Assembly (NCBI GenBank): GCA_025517425.1
Contig: JAOPJY010000002.1
Coordinates: 372,001-436,000, forward strand
Direction: 5' to 3'
Length of the DNA stretch: 64,000 nt
DNA from: Halobacteria archaeon AArc-dxtr1
GTDB taxonomy: Archaea; Halobacteriota; Halobacteria; Halobacteriales; Natrialbaceae
This document shows, one piece after another, positions 1-8,453 of the stretch; within the stretch, counting starts at the first letter, position 1, and the number at the start of each line of letters is the position of its first letter. Position numbers and translations under genes: made by a program. A model generated the notes under the pieces. The model worked only from the letters and a program-made list of their open reading frames with translations, searched no databases and was not told where the DNA came from.

Positions 1-1396
1 CCGGGTCCGCGTCGGGGCCAGTGCGGCTCACGGTCACGGGGTCGGCCGTTTCGAGGACGCGGCTGGTGACCGCATCGCAGTGGCCGGCATCGTCGGCCGT
101 CGCCTCGAAAAAACCGCCGTCCTCGCCGAAGCGAGCGAGAAGATCGGCCGGAGCGCGTCCGTGTGTGGAGCGCTGTGCGACCCAGGCGGCCGCGTAGCCG
201 TGTTCGTCGACGAGTAATCGGCAGATGCTGTCGGCGATCTCGCGTTCGGTCGAGGTCTCGAGGACGAGCCGGCGAATCGATTCCTTGCTGTCGCGCTCGC
301 GTTCGGCGCGCTCTCTGGTCCGCTGCAGGGAGTGGTGTTGGGCTTTCAGCACCGTGATCTCCGTGAGCGAAATGACGCTGCCGAGTGCAACTGGCTCGCC
401 CAGGCGACGCTGGCGTCGGAGATACCACGCCGCCGCGTCGCCGTCGCCGACGTGGATCTCCGATTCGGTTCCGCCATCGGGTTCGGCCCGGTCGTCCTGG
501 AGCGCCGGTGGAAACACCGTCTCCGTGCGGTCTCCGATCGCCCACGGCCCCGTCCCGTGTGCGTCGAGAAACGCCGCCCCCGCGTCGTTAACGTCGACGA
601 TGCGACGCTCGTCGTCCAGGACAAAGACGCAGTCGTCCATCTCGTCGACGACGCGTTCGCGGGCGACCGGAATCAGTCCGAGGAAGTTGAGCTTGAACGC
701 CGCGGTGCCGATGATCGCCATCCCGACCGCAAAGCCAACCGGCGTCGGATCGAGTTCGGGGTGGAGACGGACCCCTGCGAGGAACGTCCCGTTGACGACC
801 CAGGGAACGATCGCGCCAAGTAGCAGTGCAATCGTCTGACTCCGATAGATGTGCTTGGTGGTGAACGTGAACTGGACCAACAGCACCGTCGCGATGAGGT
901 ACAGCCCCCACGAGTACGGGATGTGGATCCCGTAGAACCACGCGCCGCCGCGGGAGGCGATCACCGGGGTCGCCTCGGCGGTGTAGAGCCAGACCGACTC
1001 GTAAAAGAGTCCGTGTGAGGCGTTCGTCAGTAACAGCACCTGGGTGAGGACGGGGACGACGAGCAACGCGCCGAGGCGCCGTCGTGAGAGCAGGTGTCCG
1101 CGTCCGGTAAAACACACCACGAACGCGAAGACGGCGACCGGGGCGACGGTCACGCCAACCCAGGAGAGCTGCGTCCAGAGCAGTTTTGCCTCCAGCCCCG
1201 GCGAGAGGAGCCGACCGACGTAGCCGATGGCCCACAGCGCAAGCGTCAGCGAGACGACCGCAAAGGCCCGCGCGACGGGCTGGCTCCAGCGTGTTCGGAA
1301 AATAGCGGCTGCGAACGCGGCCGAAATCACACCCGCGGCGAGATAGCCCGCGAGAAACACCAGCGGCGCGAGTTCGCCGGGGAGCGTCGGTTGCAT
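1..1396 (-). CDS. N-terminal 7TM sensor histidine kinase, 3' part cut off by window edge
   Basis: The frame runs from an ATG at 1394-1396 to the left edge without a stop, giving about 465 residues. The first roughly 220 residues hold six or seven hydrophobic segments, matching the haloarchaeal N-terminal 7TM domain of histidine kinases (HisKA_7TM). A PAS-like part follows (VFVLDDERRIVDVNDAGAAF, with the DVN motif). Next comes a basic and acidic helix (LQRTRERAERERDSKESIRR) and the start of a GAF-like domain. The kinase core with the H, N and G boxes would lie outside the window. It probably senses a membrane or light/redox cue and phosphorylates a partner not seen here. The family assignment is from recognition only. 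Confidence 0.85.
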   Translation of the reverse strand, partial: MQPTLPGELAPLVFLAGYLAAGVISAAFAAAIFRTRWSQPVARAFAVVSLTLALWAIGYVGRLLSPGLEAKLLWTQLSWVGVTVAPVAVFAFVVCFTGRGHLLSRRRLGALLVVPVLTQVLLLTNASHGLFYESVWLYTAEATPVIASRGGAWFYGIHIPYSWGLYLIATVLLVQFTFTTKHIYRSQTIALLLGAIVPWVVNGTFLAGVRLHPELDPTPVGFAVGMAIIGTAAFKLNFLGLIPVARERVVDEMDDCVFVLDDERRIVDVNDAGAAFLDAHGTGPWAIGDRTETVFPPALQDDRAEPDGGTESEIHVGDGDAAAWYLRRQRRLGEPVALGSVISLTEITVLKAQHHSLQRTRERAERERDSKESIRRLVLETSTEREIADSICRLLVDEHGYAAAWVAQRSTHGRAPADLLARFGEDGGFFEATADDAGHCDAVTSRVLETADPVTVSRTGPDADP

Positions 1397-2060
1397 TCAG
1401 TACGTCCAGGATGGGTTTGAACTCAAGTTAAGAGTTCGGGGTCGATTCGGGCACGGCTCCGATGAGGGGCGACAGACGCGTCTCGCGATGGCTGCCGCCG
1501 TCGCAGTCGGTGAAGCCCGTGTTCGCGACGCGCAGCGTCGAGGTCGTCCCCATGCACAGCAGTACGGCGACACAAGGAGTCGGAGGCAGCAACGAACCCA
1601 AATCGCGTCCCACCGGCCGGAAGCCGCGGTTACCAACCGGTGATGAGCGACACCACAACCCCTCGTCGGACAGATGTTCGTTCTGGAAAGCGATTTTTAG
1701 AATAGACGGTGTCTCGGTCGTGTTTGAACTGGGGCGAGGGCGGTGAGGCCCGCAATCTCGAGGCGAGACGGGAGGGGCAGTTCGTCGTCGGCGAACGCAC
1801 GATCGACGCCGAGACCGTCTTTTCGGAACCCCGATGTGCGCATCGGCCAGGCCCCCGAGACCGTCGACGACCATTCCACTCGCAGCTGGTCGCGAGAAAG
1901 GATGACTGGCGGTCTATGATCGGCAGTCGACTGTGGGCAGACGAGCGGAGTAGGTCTCGTAGAGATTCACTCGAGAGGTGGCCGACACCCGTGCTCTGGA
2001 TGTCAAAAGCACTATATCGGTATAGTGACGTTCATCTCCTATGTCTACAGTGGGGGCCCT
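1397..2060. other. Intergenic stretch, no supported gene
   Basis: About 660 bases between the divergent kinase and the DUF4330-like gene. Short open frames on both strands lack homology-like content, a good start context or domain signatures, so I call none. The right end carries the promoter palindrome at 2010-2027. Confidence 0.5.
2010..2027 (+). promoter_or_regulatory. Palindromic TATA element before the DUF4330-like gene
   Basis: CACTATA, four bases (TCGG), TATAGTG form a perfect 7-bp inverted repeat that includes a TATA-like core about 35-50 bases before the ATG at 2061. The TATA core suggests promoter use and the dyad suggests a dimeric regulator could bind over it. Both are inference. 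Confidence 0.45.
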
Positions 2061-4463
2061 ATGGAACTGATCGACGACGAGGGGAACCTCTTCGGCGTCG
2101 TCAACGTAATCGACGCCATCGCAGTCGTGTTGTTGCTCGTCGTTGTCGTCGCCGGCGTCGCAGCCGTCGGCGTCCTCTCCGGTGACGACGGCGAAACAGG
2201 GACGCAGTACGCGACGATCGAACTCGGCGAGCAACCCGCGTACGTCGTCTCCCAGCTCGAGGCGGGTGACGAGATGTCGCCCGACGGGTTCGACGACAAC
2301 CTCACCGTGACCGACGTCTACGCGACGCCGAGTGCGTCGGGTGATGGCGATACCCGGCTGACGATTCGGGCGGAACTGCAGGGCACGGTCCTCGACGTCG
2401 GCGAGAGCGACGATCCGATCTTCGAGTTCGGCGGCGACCGCCTCCGCAGCGGCGACGGGCTCGAGCTCGACACGGCCGAGTACAGCGCGAGCGGCCAGAT
2501 TTCCAGCCTCGACGCCGAGGGCGAGACGCTGAACACCGAACCCGAGGAGGTGCTCCTTGAGGGGACGATGTCGGCGACCGCCGCCAACGAACTCGCCGTC
2601 GGCGATACGTTCGAGGAAGGCCCCCACACGGTCGCGACCGTTGAAAACATCGACACGTACGCCATCGGCGACGAACAGTACCGCGTCCATCTCGGTATCG
2701 AACTCGACGGGCTGCGCGAGGGCGGCTCGCTCACCTTCGCTGGCCAGCCGTTGCGCCTGGGCACCGATCTGTCGTTGACCAGTGACGCGTACACGTTCGA
2801 TGGCGAGGTTATCCAGCGTGGCGCCACCGAGATTGACAGCGAACCCGAGACCCGGTATGGCACCCTCGATCTCGGCGAGCAGCCCGAGTACGTCATCGAC
2901 GAACTCGACACGGGCGACACGATGGCCGTCGGCGACGATACGGTCACCATTACCGACGTCCACGTCTCGCCGGCGTCGGGTGACAGCGGGTACGTCGCCG
3001 TCCGCACGGAGCTCGCAGGCCAGCTGGTCGAGCGCCCCGATCGCAGCGATCCCGTCTACTGGTTCGGCGGTGACCGCCTCCGCGGTGGCGACGAACTCAC
3101 GCTCGATACGGCAGAGTACAGCGCGACCGGGGCGCTCTCGGGTCTCGACGCCGAGGACGAGACGCTGAACACCGAACCCGAAGACGTGCTGCTTGAGGGG
3201 ACGATGTCGGCGACCGCCGCCAACGAACTCGCCGTCGGCGATACGTTCGAGGAAGGCCCCCACACGGTCGCGACCGTCGAAAATATCGACACGTACGCCA
3301 TCGGCGACGAACAGTACCGCGTCCATCTCGGCATCGAACTCGACGGGCTGCGCGCGGGCGGCTCGCTCACCGTTGGCGGAGAGCCGTTGCGCCTGGGCAC
3401 CGATCTGTCGTTGACCAGTGACGCGTACACGTTCGATGGCGAGGTTATCCAGCGTGGCGCCACCGAGATTGACAGCGAACCCGAGACCCGCTACGGCACG
3501 GTCGATCTTGGCGAACAGCCCGAGTACGTCATCGATCAGATCGATGCAGGCGATACGATGGCCGTCGGCGACGATACGGTCACCATTACCGACGTCCACG
3601 TCTCGCCGTCCGCCCGAGACGCGGGCCACGTCGTCGTCCGCACAGAGTTCGCGGGCCAGCTGGTCGAACGCCCCGACCGAAGCGATCCCATCTACTGGTT
3701 CGGCGGCGAGCACCTCCGCACTGGCGACGACCTTGAGCTCGACCTTGGTGAGTATACGGCCGGTGGCGAGGTCACGAGCCTTGACGACGACACCGACACG
3801 CTCGCCGAGACAGAGACACAGACGCTGCTCGAGGCGACGGTCTCCGACCGAGTCGTCGACGAGATCGAAGCCGGCGATACGTTCGAACTCGGCGAGCATA
3901 CGGTCGCGACCGTCGAGACGGTCCAGACGTATCCGATCGGGGGTGACGAGTACCGCGTCCACCTCGGCGTCTCTCTCGACGCCCTTGAGCGCGGGTCGAC
4001 GACGCTGTTTGCCGGCGAGGCGATCACCGTCGACCGGACGCTGCGTCTGAGCACCGATACGTACGATCTCGACGCCGACGTGATCCGGACCGGTGCGATG
4101 GAGCCCCGCGGTGAGGCGGCGACGACGACGGTCGATCTCAAACTCGAGAATATCGATCCGGACGTCGCCGACGGGCTCGAAGCCGGGCTCACGGAGGTCG
4201 AACGCGGAGAGACGCTTGCGACGCTCGAGTCGGTCGAGAGCGAGGCCGCCGAGGTCGTCCTCGAGAGCGACGACGGCGATATCCACCTGCGCGAGCATCC
4301 CACGAACAAGGACGTCCGGCTGACGGCGTCGCTCGAAACGATCGAGACCGACTCCGGGCTCGCGTTCCACGGCGAATCACTCCGCGAAGACGAGACGATC
4401 GTCCTCGACTTCGGGACGAAACAGATCGAGCCGACCGTCGTCGAGATCGACCCCGGTGAGTGA
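2061..4463 (+). CDS. DUF4330-family-like membrane-anchored repeat protein
   Basis: About 800 residues from the ATG at 2061. An in-frame upstream start at 2025 adds 12 residues that do not look like the family N-terminus. The start reads MELIDDEGNLFGVVNVIDAI, followed by one strong membrane segment (about residues 14-38, rich in V and L), as in haloarchaeal DUF4330 proteins. Those are usually only a few hundred residues long. Here three long extracytoplasmic repeat units follow. Each starts near LGEQPxYVxxxLxxGD, contains FGGDRLR or FGGEHLR, and ends with TFEEGPHTVATVENIDTY-type blocks. Two units are nearly identical at DNA level. The next gene starts 4 bases downstream, so they form an operon. 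The neighbouring glycan genes suggest a role at the envelope. The biochemical role is unknown. Confidence 0.8.
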   Translation: MELIDDEGNLFGVVNVIDAIAVVLLLVVVVAGVAAVGVLSGDDGETGTQYATIELGEQPAYVVSQLEAGDEMSPDGFDDNLTVTDVYATPSASGDGDTRLTIRAELQGTVLDVGESDDPIFEFGGDRLRSGDGLELDTAEYSASGQISSLDAEGETLNTEPEEVLLEGTMSATAANELAVGDTFEEGPHTVATVENIDTYAIGDEQYRVHLGIELDGLREGGSLTFAGQPLRLGTDLSLTSDAYTFDGEVIQRGATEIDSEPETRYGTLDLGEQPEYVIDELDTGDTMAVGDDTVTITDVHVSPASGDSGYVAVRTELAGQLVERPDRSDPVYWFGGDRLRGGDELTLDTAEYSATGALSGLDAEDETLNTEPEDVLLEGTMSATAANELAVGDTFEEGPHTVATVENIDTYAIGDEQYRVHLGIELDGLRAGGSLTVGGEPLRLGTDLSLTSDAYTFDGEVIQRGATEIDSEPETRYGTVDLGEQPEYVIDQIDAGDTMAVGDDTVTITDVHVSPSARDAGHVVVRTEFAGQLVERPDRSDPIYWFGGEHLRTGDDLELDLGEYTAGGEVTSLDDDTDTLAETETQTLLEATVSDRVVDEIEAGDTFELGEHTVATVETVQTYPIGGDEYRVHLGVSLDALERGSTTLFAGEAITVDRTLRLSTDTYDLDADVIRTGAMEPRGEAATTTVDLKLENIDPDVADGLEAGLTEVERGETLATLESVESEAAEVVLESDDGDIHLREHPTNKDVRLTASLETIETDSGLAFHGESLREDETIVLDFGTKQIEPTVVEIDPGE
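2522..2852 (+). repeat. Intragenic direct repeat, copy 1
   Basis: About 330 bases nearly identical to 3158-3488 at an offset of 636 bases, with only scattered substitutions. It encodes the repeat block from ETLNTEPE through EIDSEPETRYG. The identity at silent positions points to a recent duplication or gene conversion inside the gene. Confidence 0.85.
3158..3488 (+). repeat. Intragenic direct repeat, copy 2
   Basis: Second copy of the 2522-2852 unit, offset 636 bases. The third unit of the protein (about 3780-4100) is clearly diverged, so the duplication of the first two is younger. Confidence 0.85.
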
Positions 4464-4466
4464 GGC

Positions 4467-5291
4467 ATGCTCGATCGTGCCCGCGCCGAGTCGGCGACCG
4501 TTTGCCTGCTGCGACGGAGCGGCGAGCGAGCGCGGACGGCGCTCGAACGCTCACGGCTCGCGACCACGGTCGGTGGCGCCTGGCGTCGGCTCACCGGCGC
4601 GAGCGATCGAGCGGGAGACACTGAGGCGGGCGAGGCCGACGCGTCGAGCGCCAGCTCCCAGCGGGCCCGGATGCGCGACGTGGGCTCCGCCTCGAAAGTG
4701 GGGGGTGTGCTGGCGGCCGGCGGCGCCATTGCAGGGCGGGTTGGTGCCACCGCCGACGGCGCTCGGCTCGTCGCCGCCGGCCTTGCGGTCCGGTGGTGGG
4801 CGTTTGGCTCGCGGGCCTATCGCTGGCTGACGCGCGAGCCCGATCCCGAGGTGATCGTCATCGACCTGCGGGAGACGCGGACGGTCGGTCCCGTCCTCTC
4901 GCTGGTGGATCGCACAGTCGCGGCCGTCACCGCGAGCGCGCCCGCCTCGCGACTCGGCGAGGCTGGAGCCGCGTTCGCAGCGACCGTGCGGGCGCGCCCG
5001 ATCCGAGTCGTGGGGCTGATCGGGATCACAGCGGCGGTATCGGTTCTCTTGCTGGCGATCGCCGCCGGAAGCCTCACGCAATCGGTGGTCGTGGGCTCGC
5101 TTTCGCTGGTCGGGCTCTCAGCACTCGGACTCCGGTCGCGACGCACCCTCACAGGGGTCCGCTCGTCGCGGACGTTCCGGGCCGTAGAAGCCGCTTTCAA
5201 GCCGCCTGCGTTGCCGGAGCGAGAGCCGGCCGATGCGAGGAATGGTAGCCCAACCGAAACCGAGTCCGACAGCGAGCGCGAGACTACCTGA
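4467..5291 (+). CDS. Membrane protein of the glycan cluster, function unknown
   Basis: 274 residues, starting 4 bases after the stop of the DUF4330-like gene, so the two are probably co-transcribed. The first 60 residues are basic and alanine-rich. A central block reads SRAYRWLTREPDPEVIVIDL followed by RETRTVGPVLSLVDR. Two adjacent hydrophobic helices lie at about residues 185-225. The C-terminus is charged (PTETESDSERETT). I have a general recollection of similar proteins with the EVIVIDLRETxTVGP block in haloarchaeal exopolysaccharide loci. The small membrane protein at 31139-31510 has a weakly similar SRLYAWF block. No enzymatic motif is visible. Confidence 0.75.
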   Translation: MLDRARAESATVCLLRRSGERARTALERSRLATTVGGAWRRLTGASDRAGDTEAGEADASSASSQRARMRDVGSASKVGGVLAAGGAIAGRVGATADGARLVAAGLAVRWWAFGSRAYRWLTREPDPEVIVIDLRETRTVGPVLSLVDRTVAAVTASAPASRLGEAGAAFAATVRARPIRVVGLIGITAAVSVLLLAIAAGSLTQSVVVGSLSLVGLSALGLRSRRTLTGVRSSRTFRAVEAAFKPPALPEREPADARNGSPTETESDSERETT

Positions 5292-5350
5292 GCCAAACGA
5301 AATGATGAGACGCCTGCGATTGGCTTCTTCGAGTCTGTCGACCTCGGTTG

Positions 5351-5704
5351 CTACTGGAGTGTTTCGACGAGCACAGCAACCGCCTCGTCAATGAGGTCGC
5401 TGTCAAGCCGACCCTGCCAGAAATCGATGTCCTCGTGATCGATCGATTGAACGCCCCACGGGACGATCCGACTCTGGTTCGGCGTCCCACCACGAAGCCA
5501 CTGCTCCTCGGAAATCTCGATGAGACCGTCCATCCACGATTTCGACGTTAGCGTCAGCGCGATATATTGGTCACCGTGAAATGGATGTCCCTCGTTGTTC
5601 GAGAGAACGAGCCACGGCCGCGCAGCTTCCGGGCCTTTGAACGGGTCGTCACCGTAGACGACATCACCTCGCTCAAAGAGCGGGATGGCCTCCTCGTCGG
5701 TCAC
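5351..5704 (-). CDS. PemK/MazF-like toxin of a type II toxin-antitoxin pair
   Basis: 117 residues from a GTG start at 5702-5704. The fold signature of the PemK/MazF family is recognisable: an early GDVVYGDDP strand, ARPWLVLSNNEGHPFHGDQY corresponding to the R-P-x-L-V-x-S core, and IALTLTSKS. Family members are ribosome-independent mRNA endonucleases whose activity is blocked by the partner protein. The start overlaps the stop of the upstream winged-helix gene by four bases (GTGA), which fits translational coupling of antitoxin then toxin. It could instead be a non-toxic MazF-like regulator. Toxicity is inferred, not shown. Confidence 0.8.
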   Translation of the reverse strand: MTDEEAIPLFERGDVVYGDDPFKGPEAARPWLVLSNNEGHPFHGDQYIALTLTSKSWMDGLIEISEEQWLRGGTPNQSRIVPWGVQSIDHEDIDFWQGRLDSDLIDEAVAVLVETLQ

Positions 5705-6072
5705 TGTTCGTTCTCCACGCTCGGATGTGGCGCGTCAGGGGCGCGTTCACGCCAGGACTCTTTGTTCTCCGCTCCAAGTTGGTCGTTGAACAGGATGGTC
5801 GCCCGCTCGTAGCCGCTGTACCCCTCAAGTCGCTCCGTATCGTCGGTTATCGCCCAGTACGTTGCTTTGTGCTCAACCAGCCCACGGTTCTTCAACCGCG
5901 AGAGGGCAGTGCTAACCGCGCCCTCGTCGATACCGATCCGCGAAGCCACCTCGTGGGCCTTAAACGCCTGGTCGTGGTGAGCAGCCAGAAATCCGAGGAC
6001 TTGATCCGGCCCCGAAAGATCCGCGAGTTCTTCCTCGCTCGTGTTTTCGAAGGTGTCTCGATCGATGGACAT
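5701..6072 (-). CDS. Winged-helix (MarR-like) regulator, likely antitoxin
   Basis: 123 residues from the ATG at 6070-6072 (MSIDRDTFENTSEEELADLS). A start at 6096 would add eight residues with no family support. Residues about 25-75 form a winged helix (VLGFLAAHHDQAFKAHEVAS followed by RIGIDEGAVSTALSRLKNRG). The C-terminal tail is charged and could wrap the toxin. It precedes and overlaps the MazF-like gene, the usual order for antitoxin and toxin. The winged helix would bind its own promoter, giving autoregulation by the complex (inference from other type II systems). Confidence 0.78.
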   Translation of the reverse strand: MSIDRDTFENTSEEELADLSGPDQVLGFLAAHHDQAFKAHEVASRIGIDEGAVSTALSRLKNRGLVEHKATYWAITDDTERLEGYSGYERATILFNDQLGAENKESWRERAPDAPHPSVENEQ

Positions 6073-6398
6073 CAGTAAACGGAGGTATGCTCCCAACTGT
6101 GAAGAGTGTTAGGAGTGAAATCTATGTGAACGCTGAGAGTACTGATATTGCTGTTCAACAGAGCCCAAACAGCTCAGTGAACCGCCTCGGAGTCACGTGG
6201 TTCGAGACGCCAGAGGCGTCTCGTCACGAAGCGGGATCGAAACTCCTGCCAGGTCTGCGAACCCGGTGAGCTCGCTTGATCACGAGAGAGCATTGCTCTC
6301 TCGAACGATCCTGAGGCACTCGGCCTGCTTCACCTGTCGAGACTCGCCACGAAGATTTGGAGGAATCGGAAAAGCGGACCTCTCCTACGTTCAACAGG
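6073..6398. other. Intergenic stretch, no supported gene
   Basis: About 325 bases between the antitoxin-like gene and the sugar transferase promoter. Open frames here are short and without recognisable content. It should hold the divergent promoters for both flanking transcripts. Confidence 0.45.
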
Positions 6399-6405
6399 TT
6401 TATAT
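6399..6405 (+). promoter_or_regulatory. TATA box of the sugar transferase gene
   Basis: The motif TTTATAT lies 26-32 bases before the ATG at 6431, the spacing expected for an archaeal TATA box driving a leaderless or nearly leaderless transcript. Confidence 0.55.
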
Positions 6406-6430
6406 CAGTTCCATTCACCTTCTGAAGTGA

Positions 6431-7900
6431 ATGCTTACTGGGTGGCGGTACCGGGGGGCCAGCGTCCTCGGCGTGGTCGGGCTGACGATACTTGCCGTCC
6501 TGACCGCCAACCACGCGGTTACACAATCGCTGTTTACCACCTACGTTCCGCTGTTCAATCGGTTAGACGTGACCGTCCTCTCGGGCGAGTCGCTGTACTG
6601 GGCGTTGCTGTTGGGCGTCCTCGCGGTCGGTGGGTGTCTGGTGCCGCTGTACCAGCCGCGCCCGCGCCGGCTTCTGGATACGGTGTTTCTCGTCCAGAAA
6701 CGGGTGCTCGTGGCCGGCCTCGCGCTGGCGACGCTGGGCTATTTCAACTGGTCGTACCGGTTGCCCCGGGCGACGCTGACGATGACGATCGGCCTGCTCT
6801 CCGTTGCGCTTCCGGCGTGGTTCGTCTGGATCCGCCGGCGCCCGAACGGGGCAGAGGGGCGAACCCTGATCGTCGGCGACGACCTCCGCCAGCTCGAACG
6901 CGTCGTCCCCGCGGTGAACGCTCCCGTGTTGGGCTATCTGTGTCCGACGGGGCTTGGCTACGAGACGCCGGGCACCCCGGGTCCAGTGGCCGACGGCGGC
7001 GTCAGCCTCGGCCAGCCGGATGTCGCCGACATCGAGGAAGCGATCGACGAGCACGGCCGGCTGGGCGCGTTAAACCGGCTGGGTGGCCTCTCGCGACTCG
7101 AGGATACGCTCGTCGAGTACGACGTCGACACCGTCGTGTTGGCGTTCGCCCAGCCCGATCGCGCGGAGTTTTTCGGCGCGCTCGACGCCTGCCACGATCA
7201 CGGCGTCGCAGCGAAAGTCCACCGGGAGTACGCCGATAGCGTCCTGGTCTCGGAGGGAGACGTCGGCGACCTCGTTGACGTCGACGTCGAGCCGTGGGAT
7301 CCGGTGGATCATCTCTACAAGCGGGCGTTCGACATTGCCTTCGCGACGGTCGGACTCGTCGTCTTCGCGCCGTTTTTGCTGGTGATCGCCGCAGCGATCA
7401 AACTCGACAGTCCGGGGCCGGTTCTCTACACCCAGGATCGGACCGCCGGCTTCGGCGAGACCTTCCCAGTGTATAAGTTCCGGACGATGATCCCGGAGGG
7501 AGAGTCGACGACGCCGACCGAAGACGAAGCGAACGATCGGATCACCCGTGTCGGACGCGTGTTGCGCCGAACCCACCTCGATGAGTTGCCCCAGCTGTGG
7601 TCGATCTTCGTCGGCGATATGAGCGTCGTCGGGCCCCGAGCCACCTGGACCGACGAAGAGCCGCTGCTCGAAGCCGACGCCCCCGCCTGGCGCAAGCGCT
7701 GGTTCGTCAAACCCGGGCTGACCGGCCTCGCCCAGATCAACGACGCCAAGAGCACGAACCCGAATCTGAAGCTGCGCTACGATCTGGCGTACATCCGCCG
7801 GCAGTCGTTCTGGTTCGACGTCAAGATCGTGATCCGCCAAGTGTGGACCGTCGTCGAGGACGTGTGGGCGATGGTCGGTCGAGCGGGTCGGTCTGAGTGA
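6431..7900 (+). CDS. Polyprenyl-phosphate sugar-1-phosphate transferase (bacterial sugar transferase family)
   Basis: 489 residues. The first about 140 residues carry four hydrophobic helices, followed by a CoA-binding/Rossmann-like middle part (RTLIVGDDLRQLERVVPAVN). From about residue 296 the catalytic domain begins with YKRAFDIAFATVGLVVFAPF and continues with SPGPVLYTQDR, KFRTM (about 346), RRTHLDELPQLWSI, VGPRATW and KPGLTGLAQIN (about 427). These are the hallmarks of the WbaP/exopolysaccharide glycosylphosphotransferase family. The enzyme moves a sugar-1-phosphate from an NDP-sugar to a membrane polyprenyl phosphate (dolichyl phosphate in archaea), starting glycan synthesis on the inner membrane face. 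It is the initiating enzyme of the island and is flanked by toxin-antitoxin pairs. Confidence 0.92.
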   Translation: MLTGWRYRGASVLGVVGLTILAVLTANHAVTQSLFTTYVPLFNRLDVTVLSGESLYWALLLGVLAVGGCLVPLYQPRPRRLLDTVFLVQKRVLVAGLALATLGYFNWSYRLPRATLTMTIGLLSVALPAWFVWIRRRPNGAEGRTLIVGDDLRQLERVVPAVNAPVLGYLCPTGLGYETPGTPGPVADGGVSLGQPDVADIEEAIDEHGRLGALNRLGGLSRLEDTLVEYDVDTVVLAFAQPDRAEFFGALDACHDHGVAAKVHREYADSVLVSEGDVGDLVDVDVEPWDPVDHLYKRAFDIAFATVGLVVFAPFLLVIAAAIKLDSPGPVLYTQDRTAGFGETFPVYKFRTMIPEGESTTPTEDEANDRITRVGRVLRRTHLDELPQLWSIFVGDMSVVGPRATWTDEEPLLEADAPAWRKRWFVKPGLTGLAQINDAKSTNPNLKLRYDLAYIRRQSFWFDVKIVIRQVWTVVEDVWAMVGRAGRSE

Positions 7901-7927
7901 GCGAGCGAAAAACCGTGAGAGCGAACG

Positions 7928-8038
7928 CTACCGAAGTTGGAAATGGCCACGGGTGTAGAAGAATTGCGAGATGAGGAACGCAAGCGCGGCGGAAAAGAAG
8001 ATTGCCATTGTCTCAAGGATTTCAACAGAGCTACTCAT
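7928..8038 (-). CDS. Possible 36-residue single-pass membrane peptide
   Basis: An open frame from ATG 8036-8038 to TAG encodes MSSSVEILETMAIFFSAALA and 16 more residues ending HFQLR. One hydrophobic segment spans about residues 10-28 and is followed by a basic tail, giving inside-out topology. No family is recognised. The size and composition resemble single-pass microproteins, but the evidence is only the frame and its hydrophobic pattern. Confidence 0.35.
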   Translation of the reverse strand: MSSSVEILETMAIFFSAALAFLISQFFYTRGHFQLR

Positions 8039-8093
8039 ATTGTTCTAGAGACCAATGGGCTTATCGTATTGGCCTGTGTACCAATAGGTGAGG

Positions 8094-8432
8094 ATGGCCT
8101 CACTGACCGACGATGACCTCGATGGCGTGAGCGAGGGGAGGAAGTACCCCGACGGGACCGTCATCCGCGCGTTCTGCATGCGGACAGACCGCGATGCGTA
8201 CCCGTCTGGGTGGGCCTACAAACTCCACTACGGCACAACGGAGCCAGACCCACCCCGTACACTTGACGATGGGACGATTCGTCGATACGATAACTCGCAC
8301 GAGGACACCAAAGGACACGAACTGCACGTCGCACCGGATCCCGTCCCAGAGATAATTACGTTCCCTGGGATGGTCGAACTCTGGGAACGCTTCTGGAGCG
8401 AGATCCCAAAATCTGAGTTCGAGATCACGTGA
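8094..8432 (+). CDS. DUF6516-like putative toxin
   Basis: 112 residues from the ATG at 8094; a GTG at 8088 is less likely. The content YPDGTVIRAFCMRTDRDAYPSGWAYKLHYGTTEP, RYDNSHEDTKGHELH and PGMVELWERFWSEI matches my memory of the haloarchaeal DUF6516 family. That family is regularly encoded just upstream of an HVO_A0114-type DNA-binding protein, as here (21-base gap). The pairing suggests a toxin-antitoxin-like module with the small protein as effector. The catalytic mechanism is not known to me. Conserved R, D and H residues are visible but no textbook nuclease motif. Confidence 0.72.
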   Translation: MASLTDDDLDGVSEGRKYPDGTVIRAFCMRTDRDAYPSGWAYKLHYGTTEPDPPRTLDDGTIRRYDNSHEDTKGHELHVAPDPVPEIITFPGMVELWERFWSEIPKSEFEIT

Positions 8433-8453
8433 GGCCATCACAAGGTAAGACCC

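Noticed and set aside
1914-4370. 818-residue open frame antisense to the DUF4330-like gene
   Set aside because: It mirrors the repeat gene on the other strand, lacks a signal or domain, and is explained by GC-rich codon structure; the plus-strand frame has the membrane anchor and family start.
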